Of a stretch of DNA of 34,592 nucleotides, positions 24,304 through 32,871 are shown piece after piece. Numbering within the stretch: position 1 is the stretch's first letter; each line of letters opens with the position of its first letter. This DNA is from Betaproteobacteria bacterium (GTDB taxonomy: Bacteria > Pseudomonadota > Gammaproteobacteria > Burkholderiales > SG8-41): the NCBI GenBank assembly GCA_016199545.1, contig JACQGN010000246.1, forward strand, positions 1-34,592, read 5' to 3'. The notes under the pieces were generated by a model. The model did no database searches. It saw only the letters and a program-made list of their open reading frames with translations, and had not been told where the DNA came from. A program made the position numbers and the translations under genes.

Positions 24304-25368
24304 TCATGGTGTCATCGAGACCTTGATGGCATGCTCCAGCCGGGCCCGGGACACATCGAGCGCGTGCTGGAAGTTTGCGAGCGGTAAATTATGCGTGACC
24401 ACAGGATCAAGTTTGATAGCGCCGCGCCGCACGTACTCGATCGCGCGCGCGAAGCAGTTCGCTTCGGCGCCGCCGGACATGGTCCGGCCGATAAACGTGA
24501 GCTCGTTCTGGTTGCAGATCGCGCCAAACTCGATCTTTGGCGAGCTCGTGTTTGCATACGCGGCACCGACGACAAAGCGGCCGCGTTTGCGAAGCATTTT
24601 CGACCCGAGCTCAATCGCCTCGGTCTGGCCGTGGTCGACGACGAGATCGCAGCCGAGACCGCCCGTCATGCGACGCACGTCCGCCACGACGTCATCACGC
24701 CGGAGGTTGAGTGTCAGATGCGCGCCGATCGACTTGCCGATCTTGAGCCGGTGGTCGTCGTCCTCGCAATAGATGACAAGCCCTGCGCCCATGATGGCGC
24801 ACACCTGCACCATGATGAGCCCCAGAAAGCCGCCGCCGAGGACAACAACGGTCTCACCCATGCGCAGGCCGCCACGTTCGACGGTGTATATAGCGCAGGA
24901 CGTCGACTCGAGAGCAATAGCGGAACCGTCGGAGATCTCCAGCGGCAAGCGGTGCACGATCGAGTTCGCCGGAAAGATCATGTAGTCGGCCCAGCCGCCA
25001 TCGAGGTTGAGCCCGAAGAACATCGGCCGATCGCAGAGGTGGTACCAGCCGCGCTTGCAGTAGTGGCAGGTCTTGCAGAATGCGACCTGCTCGGCAAGCA
25101 CCCGGTCACCAAGCGAAACTCCGTGGTGTTGTTCGGCGCCCTCGCCGAACGCCACGGCCACGCCGGCGAACTCGTGTCCCGCGACCGTCGGACGGTCAGT
25201 TCGGATGGGCCAATGGCCTTCGGCGATCGTCGGATCATTGATGCCCATGCCGACCCGTGCGACTTTCACGAGCACCTCCTCCGGACCGGGGTTCGGCACC
25301 TCGATCTCCTCGTAACGCATATCGCCAGGTCCGTAGGTCAGCACGGCATGCATAGTCTTGGCACTCAC
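24304..25368 (-). CDS. zinc-type medium-chain dehydrogenase lacking the first catalytic Cys
   Basis: A 354-residue MDR-family NAD(P)-dependent dehydrogenase of the threonine/alcohol dehydrogenase type. Structural-zinc cysteines are all present (C98, C101, C104, C112 in FCKTCHYCKRGWYHLC). GHE at 64-66 supplies the His-Glu of the active site. The catalytic Cys expected in GxCGSD is replaced: here the segment is VGMGIND (40-45), with Gly42 at the Cys position. The Rossmann motif VVVLGGGFLG lies at 174-183. A GTG start at 25368 is preferred because GGAGG lies 6 nt upstream. It converges on the LysR gene. Substrate unknown, and catalysis may differ from standard zinc alcohol dehydrogenases. Confidence 0.88.
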   Translation of the reverse strand: MSAKTMHAVLTYGPGDMRYEEIEVPNPGPEEVLVKVARVGMGINDPTIAEGHWPIRTDRPTVAGHEFAGVAVAFGEGAEQHHGVSLGDRVLAEQVAFCKTCHYCKRGWYHLCDRPMFFGLNLDGGWADYMIFPANSIVHRLPLEISDGSAIALESTSCAIYTVERGGLRMGETVVVLGGGFLGLIMVQVCAIMGAGLVIYCEDDDHRLKIGKSIGAHLTLNLRRDDVVADVRRMTGGLGCDLVVDHGQTEAIELGSKMLRKRGRFVVGAAYANTSSPKIEFGAICNQNELTFIGRTMSGGAEANCFARAIEYVRRGAIKLDPVVTHNLPLANFQHALDVSRARLEHAIKVSMTP

Positions 25369-25828
25369 TGAAGTCCTCCCGCGGTCTGCGCCTCGTCCGC
25401 GCTCGTTGCTCAGCTCAAAGATGCTCGGTCAATCGGGTTGCCAGATTGCTGCGATCGCGAATGCGCTACGGCTTGCGATGACATGTTACGCCTGTATAAC
25501 CGCGAGCACGCGGGCACTGCTATAAGGTGTAGCTCATACTTGGGCTCCTGGGGCTCACTTACGAGAAGATCCCGGCGCACCGCACGGGCAAGGGCTGCAA
25601 CTATCTGCCGGATGGCTTCGGGCCGCTCAATCCACTGCGTCAGGTTCCGGTCCGCCAACCGTTCGGGGGTGGTCGCGGCGCGGCGTCTTACGCGGCCGAA
25701 AAGCGTATGATGCGCAATTTCCGTGGGGCACGTGGATCACCCAGCAGCGTGAGCTTTGCAAGGAGGTTCCATAGCTGTTCTAGGACTTGGAACAGCAAGG
25801 GCATTTCCATCGGGAACGAGGCAGAATC
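25369..25828. other. intergenic region without a supported gene
   Basis: The 460-bp gap between the dehydrogenase and the hydrolase genes has short open frames on both strands; the longest minus-strand one (25410-25658) has no recognised relatives and no ribosome site. Possible decayed coding sequence cannot be excluded. A promoter-like pair at 25473-25500 is annotated separately. Confidence 0.45.
25473..25500 (+). promoter_or_regulatory. candidate sigma-70-type promoter
   Basis: TTGCGA (25473-25478) and TATAAC (25495-25500) are 16 bp apart and point toward the hydrolase-amidase genes. The leader would be about 320 nt long, so this is only a weak candidate. Confidence 0.3.
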
Positions 25829-26905
25829 ATGTCACAAGACAGGATGGACACCACCAGCGGCAATGTTCCATTGCGCACCCACTGGATTCCGCGTTTTCTG
25901 GCATCCGGAGTGGACTATTTCGATCTGCAGGATCTGCTCAAGAGGATCGATCGATGGGAGATCTGGTGCCGGGAATGGTCTGCGAAGGCCGCGGCACACG
26001 AGGACATGGGGCTGGAAGCGCTGGCCGGCGGGCGCTATGTGACGGCTGCCCAGGCTCTGGGGCGCGCGGCCGCGTACTACCACTTTGCCGGGTTCCGCTT
26101 CTATGAGGATATGGCGCAAAAAGACCAGGCGGATCGCAAGGCATGGGAGTGCTACCGCAAAGCTGCCCCTTACTTGCAGCCGCCGGCGGAACGAATCGCC
26201 GTTCCTTTCGAGGGAACCCACCTCGTCGGCTATCTGCGGCTGCCGCCGGCCGTCGCGCGGGCGCCGTGCATCATCATCATCGCCGGGATGGACTCGCGCA
26301 AGGAGGAAATGCGGGGCCTGGAAGACGAGTTCCTCGCACGCGGAATGGCAACGGTGACCTACGACGGACCCGGGCAGGGCGAGACATGGGCCAACATCAA
26401 GATGACGCACGACAGCGAAAAGGCGGTGAGCGCCATCGTGGACTTCCTCGCGTTGCGTTCGGAAGTCGATGCGACCAGGGTCGGCGTCTACGGCTGGGCG
26501 ATGGGCGGCTACTTCGCCCCGCGCGCCGCCGCCTCCGATTCCAGGCTGCGCGCGTGCGTGTCGATGCCCGTACGTTACGGACTGGAAAGCTGGGACAGCC
26601 TGGGAAAGATGCAGACGGACGCCTACTGCTACCTGTTTGGAGGCGTGTCTTTTGAGGAGGGGCGCAAGATCGGCGCCGCCTTCACGATGAACGGCGTGTT
26701 GCCCCGGCTGCGCTGCCCTTATCTGATTATCCACGGCGACCAGGGTGACACGGTGGACCGGGAGGTAGCGGAACGTGCGGCCCGAGAGGCCGCCGGCCCC
26801 ACCCGGTTGGTGGTATTCGAGGAGGGAGACCACCTGTGCATCAATATCCGCCACAAATCATGGCCCCTGATGATGGACTGGTTTGCCGAGCAGCTCGCTG
26901 CCTGA
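25829..26905 (+). CDS. alpha/beta hydrolase (DHPON hydrolase/FrsA-like) with Ala at the nucleophile position
   Basis: A 358-residue protein of the alpha/beta-hydrolase group that includes 2,6-dihydroxypseudooxynicotine hydrolase and DUF1100 esterases: a helical N-terminal cap (1-~120) then the catalytic fold. Marks: IIAGMDSRKEE near 150, TYDGPGQGET near 177-186, the nucleophile elbow GVYGWAMGGYFAPRAA at 219-234, the acid region IIHGDQGD near 307 and EEGDHLCIN with the candidate His near 337. The elbow should be GxSxG, but residue 224 is Ala (codon GCG; Ser TCG differs by one base). Either the enzyme is inactive or it acts by other means. ATG 25829 has GAGG about 7-9 nt upstream; the earlier frame start at 25787 is not supported. 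A binding-protein gene and amidase 2 follow. Confidence 0.86.
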   Translation: MSQDRMDTTSGNVPLRTHWIPRFLASGVDYFDLQDLLKRIDRWEIWCREWSAKAAAHEDMGLEALAGGRYVTAAQALGRAAAYYHFAGFRFYEDMAQKDQADRKAWECYRKAAPYLQPPAERIAVPFEGTHLVGYLRLPPAVARAPCIIIIAGMDSRKEEMRGLEDEFLARGMATVTYDGPGQGETWANIKMTHDSEKAVSAIVDFLALRSEVDATRVGVYGWAMGGYFAPRAAASDSRLRACVSMPVRYGLESWDSLGKMQTDAYCYLFGGVSFEEGRKIGAAFTMNGVLPRLRCPYLIIHGDQGDTVDREVAERAAREAAGPTRLVVFEEGDHLCINIRHKSWPLMMDWFAEQLAA

Positions 26906-26939
26906 GACTGCAATTACACTTCCGTTCCATGGGTCGCAT

Positions 26940-27935
26940 ATGAGCAGTCTCCAACTCAGTATCGCCCTGGAGGTGAACGAGGTTACCCAGCCGGTGCACG
27001 ACGGCACCGTAACGGCAGAGGGCATAGAGCTCGTAAGCTCCAACGTACACTCCGGGGAGCTCATCTGGCGCCAGATTCGCTTTGCCGAGTTCGATATCGC
27101 CCAGATGTCGCTTCCCGCGCTATTGATCCTGGCGGATCGCGGCGATTCGCCCTGGCTGGCGCTGCCCGTTTTTCCGCAGCGCCTGTTCTGGCACACTCGC
27201 GTCATGGTGCGCGCCGACTCGTCCTGCTTTCATCCTCGCGACCTGGTCGGCAGGAACATCGGCGTGCCAGAGTACATGATGACCGGGGCGGTCTGGATGC
27301 GCGGCATCTTCCGCGACGAATTCGGCATCGCCGCGGAGGACCTGCGCTGGCACCAGGAGCGGCCCGAGGAGCGTAACATCGGCGCCGCCTTCGGTTACCG
27401 TCCTCCGGCCAACGTGCATGTGGAACGCATTCCACCCCATAAGAGCCTCATGACCATGCTGATCGGGGGAGAGCTCGACGCGGCGAGCATCCTCATCTCT
27501 GACACAACACTCCTGGACCGCAGCCGGCCGGAGCTTCAGCGCTCGAGCGGGATCCGTCCGCTGTTCGAGGACCCGGTGGCGGAAAGCCTGCGGCTCTACC
27601 GCAAGACCGGCCTCTACCCCATCAATCATTGCGTGGCGGTGCGCCGCTCGGTATTGGAACGGCATCCCTGGGTGGCGCTGAATTTGTATCATGCGTTCCT
27701 CGCCGCCAAGGAGCGGGCGGTCACGCAAACGGCAGAACGGCTCGATCCGTATTTCCGCCTTGGGCTGCTCCCGCCCGAAGGACGCGCTACGTTGAACGCG
27801 GACCCCTTCCCCTACGGCCTGAAGCAGAACCGCATCAGCCTTGAAGCGATGGTGCGCTACTGCCACGACCAGGGGCTCACCTCACGCCGCCTGGGACTGG
27901 AAGATATCTTTGCGGTCAATACTTTGGCGCTTTGA
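26940..27935 (+). CDS. NMT1/ABC substrate-binding-like protein (4,5-dihydroxyphthalate decarboxylase-like)
   Basis: A 331-residue protein with the layout of the Pht5-like/NMT1 group of periplasmic-binding-fold proteins: SLQLSIALEVNEVTQPVHDG at the N-terminus, FAEFDIAQMSLPALLILADR near 48, PVFPQRLFWHTRVMV near 77, DLVGRNIGVPEYMMTGAVWM near 101, IPPHKSLMTMLIGGELDAA near 162, and LYPINHCVAVRRSVLERHPW near 223. No signal peptide is seen, which fits the cytosolic decarboxylase-like members rather than a transport receptor. The 4,5-dihydroxyphthalate name comes from one member; actual chemistry here is unknown. ATG 26940 gives a start at the family N-terminus. It starts 34 bp after the hydrolase and ends 58 bp before amidase 2. 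Confidence 0.82.
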   Translation: MSSLQLSIALEVNEVTQPVHDGTVTAEGIELVSSNVHSGELIWRQIRFAEFDIAQMSLPALLILADRGDSPWLALPVFPQRLFWHTRVMVRADSSCFHPRDLVGRNIGVPEYMMTGAVWMRGIFRDEFGIAAEDLRWHQERPEERNIGAAFGYRPPANVHVERIPPHKSLMTMLIGGELDAASILISDTTLLDRSRPELQRSSGIRPLFEDPVAESLRLYRKTGLYPINHCVAVRRSVLERHPWVALNLYHAFLAAKERAVTQTAERLDPYFRLGLLPPEGRATLNADPFPYGLKQNRISLEAMVRYCHDQGLTSRRLGLEDIFAVNTLAL

Positions 27936-27993
27936 TTGAATTACGAGGGCGGCGTAATCTGAGGCTGCCGCTCATTCTTACGAAGGAGATTTC

Positions 27994-29301
27994 ATGGGTC
28001 CGATGACTGCAAGGAAGCTGGCACCGCCATTGAACGAGCTGAGCGCGACCGAAATCGTGGAGGTAGTCACGGCCGGGCGGACGACGTGCGAAGCGGTGAC
28101 GCGCGCGTGCCTTGACCGCATCGCCGAACGGGAAGCCGAGGTGCTCGCCTGGCAGTATCTCAATCCGGATCAGGCGCTCGCACAGGCGCGCGCTCTGGAC
28201 AAGAGCGGCAGGACCGGGCCCATCACCGGCGTGCCGTTCGGCATCAAGGACATCATCGACACCTGCGACATGCCCACCGAGTATGGCTCGCCGATCTACG
28301 CCGGCCACCAGCCGAAGAGCGATGCCGCGTGTGTGGCGATGAGCCGGCGCGCGGGGGGCGTGCTGATGGGCAAGACGGTGACGACCGAGTTCGCGAACCG
28401 CCATCCCGGCAAGACCCGCAATCCATTCGATCCCAAGCGCACGCCGGGCGGTTCGTCCAGCGGCTCGGCGGCCGCAGTGGCGGACTTCATGGTGCCGCTC
28501 GCGATCGGCACGCAGACGACGGGATCGACCATCAAACCGGGCTCCTTCTGCGGCGTGTTCGCCTATCGGCCAACCTGGGGCGATCTGCGTTGCGTCGGCG
28601 TAAAGGAAGCCTCCGGCTCCCTCGACACGCTGGGGCTCTACGCCCGATCGGTCGAGGACATCGCGCTCTTCCGCAACGTGCTGCTGCGCATCGATCCCGA
28701 GCCGCTGCCGTCCGGGACGCCGGCGCCACGCATCGGCTTCTGCCGCACGCCGGCATGGTCGCAAGTCGAACCCGCCACGCAGAAGCTGCTGGAGACTGCA
28801 GCTCAGGTGCTGGCGCGTGCCGGCGCGAAAGTGGAGGATGTCGCCCTGCCCGAGACGTTCGGCCGCGCGGAAGAGTCGCATCGCTGGATCTCGAGTTTCG
28901 AGTTCACGCGCAACTTCACCTGGGAAATCGAGAACCACTGGGACAAGCTGAGCGCCGCGTTGCGCAATGGGCGCCTGAAGCACGGTCTTGGATGCAGCTT
29001 CGAGCAGTACCGCGACGCGCGCGAGCACGCCGAGCAGTGCCGGCAGGTGCTCGCGCCAATTTTCGAGCGCTACGATGTCCTGTTCTGCCCGGTCGCAACC
29101 GGGGAAGCCCCGATCGGCCTCGACGACACCGGGAATTCATCCCTGTGCTCGCTGTGGACGCTGATGCACGTGCCGGCGATGAATCTGCCGGTATTCAAGG
29201 GGCCGAACGGGCTTCCCATCGGCGCGCAGGTCGTGGCGCGGCGCAACGACGACCGCAAGCTGTTCTCCGCCGCGCGCTGGGTCTATCAGCAGCTGACGTG
29301 A
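27994..29301 (+). CDS. amidase-signature family hydrolase 2
   Basis: A 435-residue amidase-signature enzyme, collinear with and very similar to amidase 1 (both have RTTCEAVTRACL, AWQYLNPDQA, DMPTEYGSPIY, RTPGGSSSGSAAAVAD). The triad is intact: Lys85 in GVPFGIKDIIDT, cis-Ser in the loop near 153-155, nucleophile Ser178 in GTQTTGSTIKPGS. A strong AAGGAGA ribosome site lies 4-5 nt before ATG 27994. It is the last gene of a three-gene plus-strand group with the hydrolase and the Pht5-like protein, and is convergent with Bug 6 (18 bp between stops). Substrate unknown; the two paralogues in different contexts may act on related amides. Confidence 0.93.
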   Translation: MGPMTARKLAPPLNELSATEIVEVVTAGRTTCEAVTRACLDRIAEREAEVLAWQYLNPDQALAQARALDKSGRTGPITGVPFGIKDIIDTCDMPTEYGSPIYAGHQPKSDAACVAMSRRAGGVLMGKTVTTEFANRHPGKTRNPFDPKRTPGGSSSGSAAAVADFMVPLAIGTQTTGSTIKPGSFCGVFAYRPTWGDLRCVGVKEASGSLDTLGLYARSVEDIALFRNVLLRIDPEPLPSGTPAPRIGFCRTPAWSQVEPATQKLLETAAQVLARAGAKVEDVALPETFGRAEESHRWISSFEFTRNFTWEIENHWDKLSAALRNGRLKHGLGCSFEQYRDAREHAEQCRQVLAPIFERYDVLFCPVATGEAPIGLDDTGNSSLCSLWTLMHVPAMNLPVFKGPNGLPIGAQVVARRNDDRKLFSAARWVYQQLT

Positions 29302-29319
29302 ACCCGCCCGGACTCTACG

Positions 29320-30297
29320 TTACTCCACGCGTGCGCCGGAGAGCTTGACCGCCCGCGCCCATTTGGCGATCTCGTCCTTGAGGTACGCGGAGAATTCCTG
29401 CGGCGTGCTGGCGATAGGAATGGTCGCTTCCGCCGCCAGGCGCGCCTGCATGTCCGGCGACTTGACGATCTTCACCAACTCGCCGTTGAGCCGCGTGACG
29501 ATCGCTTCCGGCGTGCCCGTGGGCGTCATGATGCCGTACCACTGGCCCGCTTCGTAACCCGGCACCCCGGATTCGGCAACGGTGGGCAGCTCCGGCAGGG
29601 TCGCCGACCGCTGCGCGCTGGTGATGGCAATGGCGCGCATCCTCTTGTTCTTCACGTGCGGCAGTACCGCGATGGCCGGCGCCATGGTGATTGGGGTCTC
29701 GCCGCTCAGCACGGCGATGAGCGCCGGGCCAGTGCCTTTGTACGGGACGTGCGTGAGCGGCACTTTCGCCATCGCCTTGAACAGTTCCGCCGCGAGATGC
29801 GAGGTCGAACCGCTGCCGCCGGATGCGTAATTGACCTGGCCCGGCGCGCCCCGCGCGAGCGCAATCAGATCCTTCAGCGTCTTGACCGGCAGCGACGGGT
29901 GGACGGAGAAAATATTAGGCGATGTCGCAAGCAGCGATATCGGCGAGAAATCACGCACGGCATCGTAATTGAGCTTCGCATAGAGCGTCGCATTCATCGC
30001 CATGTTGGCGGTGCCCATCACCAGGTTGTAGCCGTCCGCGGGGGCGCGCGACGCGATCTCTGCGCCGATCGTGCCGCCGGCGCCGCCACGGTTGTCGATC
30101 ACCACTTGCTGCCCGAGGCTTTCTCCCAGCTTGACGCCGAACAATCGCGCCGCCGCGTCCGAGCCCCCACCCGGGACAAAGGGAACGATGAGACGAACCG
30201 GTTTCACCGGATAACCTTGCGCGCTTGCCGGCGAAGCCATGCAATACGACAGAAGCGCGCAAACGGAACAACGACACAGCATTGCGGGCGGTACCAT
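29320..30297 (-). CDS. TctC/Bug-family periplasmic substrate-binding protein 6
   Basis: A 325-residue Bug-type receptor. The signal peptide ends ASAQ near residue 27 before GYPVKPVRLIVPFVPGGGSD. Then VIDNRGGAGGTIGAEIASR near 65, HPSLPVKTLKDLIALARGAP near 134, HVPYKGTGPALIAVLSGE near 185, AESGVPGYEAGQWYGIMTPT near 236. GGAGG lies 8 nt before ATG 30297; the longer frame to 30459 overlaps Bug 7's leader. It is convergent with amidase 2 and divergent from Bug 7. It most resembles Bug 2 and Bug 5 in the mature N-terminus. Ligand unknown. Confidence 0.92.
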   Translation of the reverse strand: MVPPAMLCRCSVCALLSYCMASPASAQGYPVKPVRLIVPFVPGGGSDAAARLFGVKLGESLGQQVVIDNRGGAGGTIGAEIASRAPADGYNLVMGTANMAMNATLYAKLNYDAVRDFSPISLLATSPNIFSVHPSLPVKTLKDLIALARGAPGQVNYASGGSGSTSHLAAELFKAMAKVPLTHVPYKGTGPALIAVLSGETPITMAPAIAVLPHVKNKRMRAIAITSAQRSATLPELPTVAESGVPGYEAGQWYGIMTPTGTPEAIVTRLNGELVKIVKSPDMQARLAAEATIPIASTPQEFSAYLKDEIAKWARAVKLSGARVE

Positions 30298-30459
30298 GCT
30301 CGTATCCTCCTTTATGGAAGTTCCGAAAGACTGCGCATCCGACCGTAACGATACAGCACATCGCGCCCCGGAACCATGCTCATGCTCTCCGGCAATCGTG
30401 CCGGTTTGACGCGTGAGTGAGGCGCCGGAGACAATACGGGCCGTTGGGAGGAAGGCCAC

Positions 30460-31491
30460 ATGAACCGGTTAATCTTGATGTTGTTCAAGCAGCGTGCGCG
30501 CCTCGACGCGCGACGCATGACGCCGAGGAGCGTGGCGCATCTAGCCGCATGCGGCGCGATGGCCGCCGTCACAGGCGCGGCGGTGGCGCAGAATTATCCC
30601 TCGCGGCCCATCCGTCTCGTCGTTCCACAGGCGCCGGGAAGCGCAACAGACAATAACGCCCGCATCGTGGCCACCGCACTCGGCCAGCAGATCGGACAGC
30701 AAATCGTGGTGGACAACCGGCCCGGCGGCGGATTCGCCATCGGCATGGGACTGACGGCCCAGGCGACACCCGATGGCTACACCCTCGCCTACGCGCCCAT
30801 CGGCTCGCTTGCGATCAGCCCCAACATGTTCCGCAAGGCCCCCTACAACGTGTTGAAGGACTTCCAGCCGGTGGCGCTGATCTCCACCAACCAGATGTTG
30901 CTCGCCGCGTCGCCGAAACATCCGTTCAAGACCATCCGGGAGGTGATCGATTTCGCCAAGCAGAACCCCGGAAAACTGCTCAACGCCTCCTCCGCCAGCG
31001 GCTCTCCCGGCCACGTCGGCTTCGAGCTCTTCAAGCTCATGGCCGGCGTGCAAATCGTGCACGTGCCGTACAAGGGCGGCGCGGCAGCCATCCTCGATCT
31101 CATGTCGGGACAGGTCCACCTCATGATGGAAAGTCTCAACTCCATCACGCCCCATGCGAAGGCCGGCCGTGTGCGGGGCCTCGGAGTAACCAGCAAGGTG
31201 CGCTCGCCGGCGGTGCCCGACATACCGACCATTGCGGAAGCGGGTGTTCCGGGTTACGAGGCGACCACCTGGGGCGGCATCATCGCGCCGGCTGGCCTGC
31301 CAAAAGACATAGTCACGACGCTCAACCGGGAAATCAACAAGATGCTCGCCTCGCCCTCGCTGAAGGAACGGCTCGCAGCGGTCGGCGCCGAGCCCTTCCC
31401 GAGTACGCCGGAGCAATTCACCGAGCTGATCCGCACGGAGTACGTGAAATGGGGCGACGTGGTGAGGCGCGCAGGCGCGACGATCGACTGA
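30460..31491 (+). CDS. TctC/Bug-family periplasmic substrate-binding protein 7
   Basis: A 343-residue Bug-type receptor with a longer, basic N-terminal leader (KQRARLDARR ... AAVAQ, cleavage near residue 44) before NYPSRPIRLVVPQAPGSATD. The usual APGGG loop is QAPGSATD, so the ligand pocket may differ. Others: VDNRPGGGFAIGMGL near 84, HVPYKGGAAAILDLMSG near 200, AEAGVPGYEATTWGGIIAP near 260. GGGAGG lies 8-10 nt before ATG 30460. Bug 6 diverges 162 bp upstream. It ends at an intergenic repeat before the chrA genes. Confidence 0.92.
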   Translation: MNRLILMLFKQRARLDARRMTPRSVAHLAACGAMAAVTGAAVAQNYPSRPIRLVVPQAPGSATDNNARIVATALGQQIGQQIVVDNRPGGGFAIGMGLTAQATPDGYTLAYAPIGSLAISPNMFRKAPYNVLKDFQPVALISTNQMLLAASPKHPFKTIREVIDFAKQNPGKLLNASSASGSPGHVGFELFKLMAGVQIVHVPYKGGAAAILDLMSGQVHLMMESLNSITPHAKAGRVRGLGVTSKVRSPAVPDIPTIAEAGVPGYEATTWGGIIAPAGLPKDIVTTLNREINKMLASPSLKERLAAVGAEPFPSTPEQFTELIRTEYVKWGDVVRRAGATID

Positions 31492-31494
31492 AAA

Positions 31495-31585
31495 GTCATC
31501 GCGAGGAGCGGCGCCACGCGGCGATCTCGCGGCGGGCGCGGAGACGTGGCTTGCCACGGGATTGCCTCACGCCGTTCGCAATGAC
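31495..31585. repeat. palindromic intergenic repeat (GTCATCGCGAGG...GCAATGAC type)
   Basis: The outer ends GTCATCGCGAGGAGCG and CGCCGTTCGCAATGAC are imperfect inverted copies; an inner CGTGGCTTGCCACG hairpin lies between them. The pattern matches dispersed repeats common in proteobacterial intergenic regions. It lies between the convergent Bug 7 and chrA genes. Confidence 0.6.
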
Positions 31586-31615
31586 AGCTCTGGTCAAATA
31601 TCATCGCGAGTCATG

Positions 31616-32836
31616 TCATACCAGCTCTTTGAGGCGCTGGAGGGGATTCGCGCGGCCGAGCGTGCCGGCTGCCGCCCCGCCGAGCATGAGCGGCAACGGT
31701 CCGAGATTCCACGCGAGCAACCCGGCAACAGTCAGCAGGGCGAGGAACGCCGTGAATGCATCCGGAATCGCGTGGGGCGCCATCTGTATCAACGACACCG
31801 TGATGATGCCGATCACCGCCGCGCCGATCGCCCGCATCGCGGCCTTGATCCACGCCACATCCCTGACCCGGTTCAGAACCGGCACGATCGACAGCATCAG
31901 AATGAAGGCCGGCGCGAAAATAGCGCACGCGCCGGCGATGGCTCCTGCGATTCCACTGAGCTTGTATCCTACATAAGCAGCCAGCATCAGGATCGGCCCC
32001 GGCGTGAGCTGCCCGAGCGCGAGTCCGTCGAGGAATTCCTGCTGCGTGAGCCACTGCAACTGGCTGACGACCTGTTCCTGAACGAATGCGAGCACGGTGA
32101 TCCCGCCGCCGAAGGTGAAGATGCCGACCTTGAAGAAGAACGCGCCAATGTCCCACGGAGACGGGTTGACGCCGACGACGGCGTGAGTACCGTCCGCGGG
32201 TATCCCGTGCGCCGCAAACAACGGACCCACCCAATTGTAGGCAGCGCTCAGGAGCATGACAGCCAACGCGGCATACAAGCCGCGCGTTCGGCTGTGGTAG
32301 AGCGCGACTCCGGCGCATCCCGCGAGCAGCAGCGTGCTGATGATGCCGAGCGGCGTGAACGCAATGAGAAGCGCCGCCACCACCGCGATGGCGATCTGGA
32401 TCGTGCCTTTCATCGCAGTCCGGCCGAGCCGCCACACGGCGACGATGAAGATTCCAAGCACCACAGGTCCGATCCCGTAGAAGGCATCGCGCACCAGGGG
32501 CAGCGCGCCGAAGGCCGAGTAGAGCAACGTCAGCGCCAGCATGATCAGAAATGCCGGCAGGATGAAGCAGATTCCCGCAAGCGCGCCGCCGCGCCATCCC
32601 GCGCGCTGGTAGCCGATGAAGATGCCGAGTTGTGTCGCCGCGGCGCCGGGCAGCATGTTGACCAGCGCCAGCCCCTCGAGAAACCGCTCCTTCGTGAGCC
32701 ACCCGCGTTTCTCCTGGATCTCGGCCTGCATGATCCCCATGATGGCCGGTCCCCCGTAGCTCATCGCGCCGATCTTGAGAAACGCGCCGGCGAGTTCCTT
32801 CCAGCGCGTCCTGAAATCTCCAGATGCCTCGTCCAT
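31616..32836 (-). CDS. chrA: chromate transporter, CHR family, two-domain (copy 1)
   Basis: A 406-residue two-domain CHR-family inner-membrane protein. Each half has the family pattern: KIGAMSYGGPAIMGIMQAEI with NMLPGAAATQLGIFIGY in the first half and KVGIFTFGGGITVLAFVQEQ with LGQLTPGPILMLAAYVGY in the second (the GG-x and PG-P segments). Many hydrophobic helices fit a ten-helix export protein. The family expels chromate and confers chromate resistance; some homologues have other anions. ATG 32836 is chosen because GGAG lies 6 nt upstream; the in-frame TTG at 32851 is less likely. It is 35 bp after copy 2, so the two are probably co-transcribed. Confidence 0.92.
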   Translation of the reverse strand: MDEASGDFRTRWKELAGAFLKIGAMSYGGPAIMGIMQAEIQEKRGWLTKERFLEGLALVNMLPGAAATQLGIFIGYQRAGWRGGALAGICFILPAFLIMLALTLLYSAFGALPLVRDAFYGIGPVVLGIFIVAVWRLGRTAMKGTIQIAIAVVAALLIAFTPLGIISTLLLAGCAGVALYHSRTRGLYAALAVMLLSAAYNWVGPLFAAHGIPADGTHAVVGVNPSPWDIGAFFFKVGIFTFGGGITVLAFVQEQVVSQLQWLTQQEFLDGLALGQLTPGPILMLAAYVGYKLSGIAGAIAGACAIFAPAFILMLSIVPVLNRVRDVAWIKAAMRAIGAAVIGIITVSLIQMAPHAIPDAFTAFLALLTVAGLLAWNLGPLPLMLGGAAAGTLGRANPLQRLKELV

Positions 32837-32871
32837 TGTCGTCTCCCTCAAGCACGTAAAGGAAAAGCGGA

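Noticed and set aside
25410-25658. 82-codon minus-strand frame between the dehydrogenase and hydrolase genes
   Set aside because: Part of it looks protein-like, but it has no ribosome site, no recognised relatives and no context support.
31611-32855. A second minus-strand frame overlapping chrA copy 1
   Set aside because: It is a +1 shadow of the transporter frame with Arg-rich sequence and no membrane helices.
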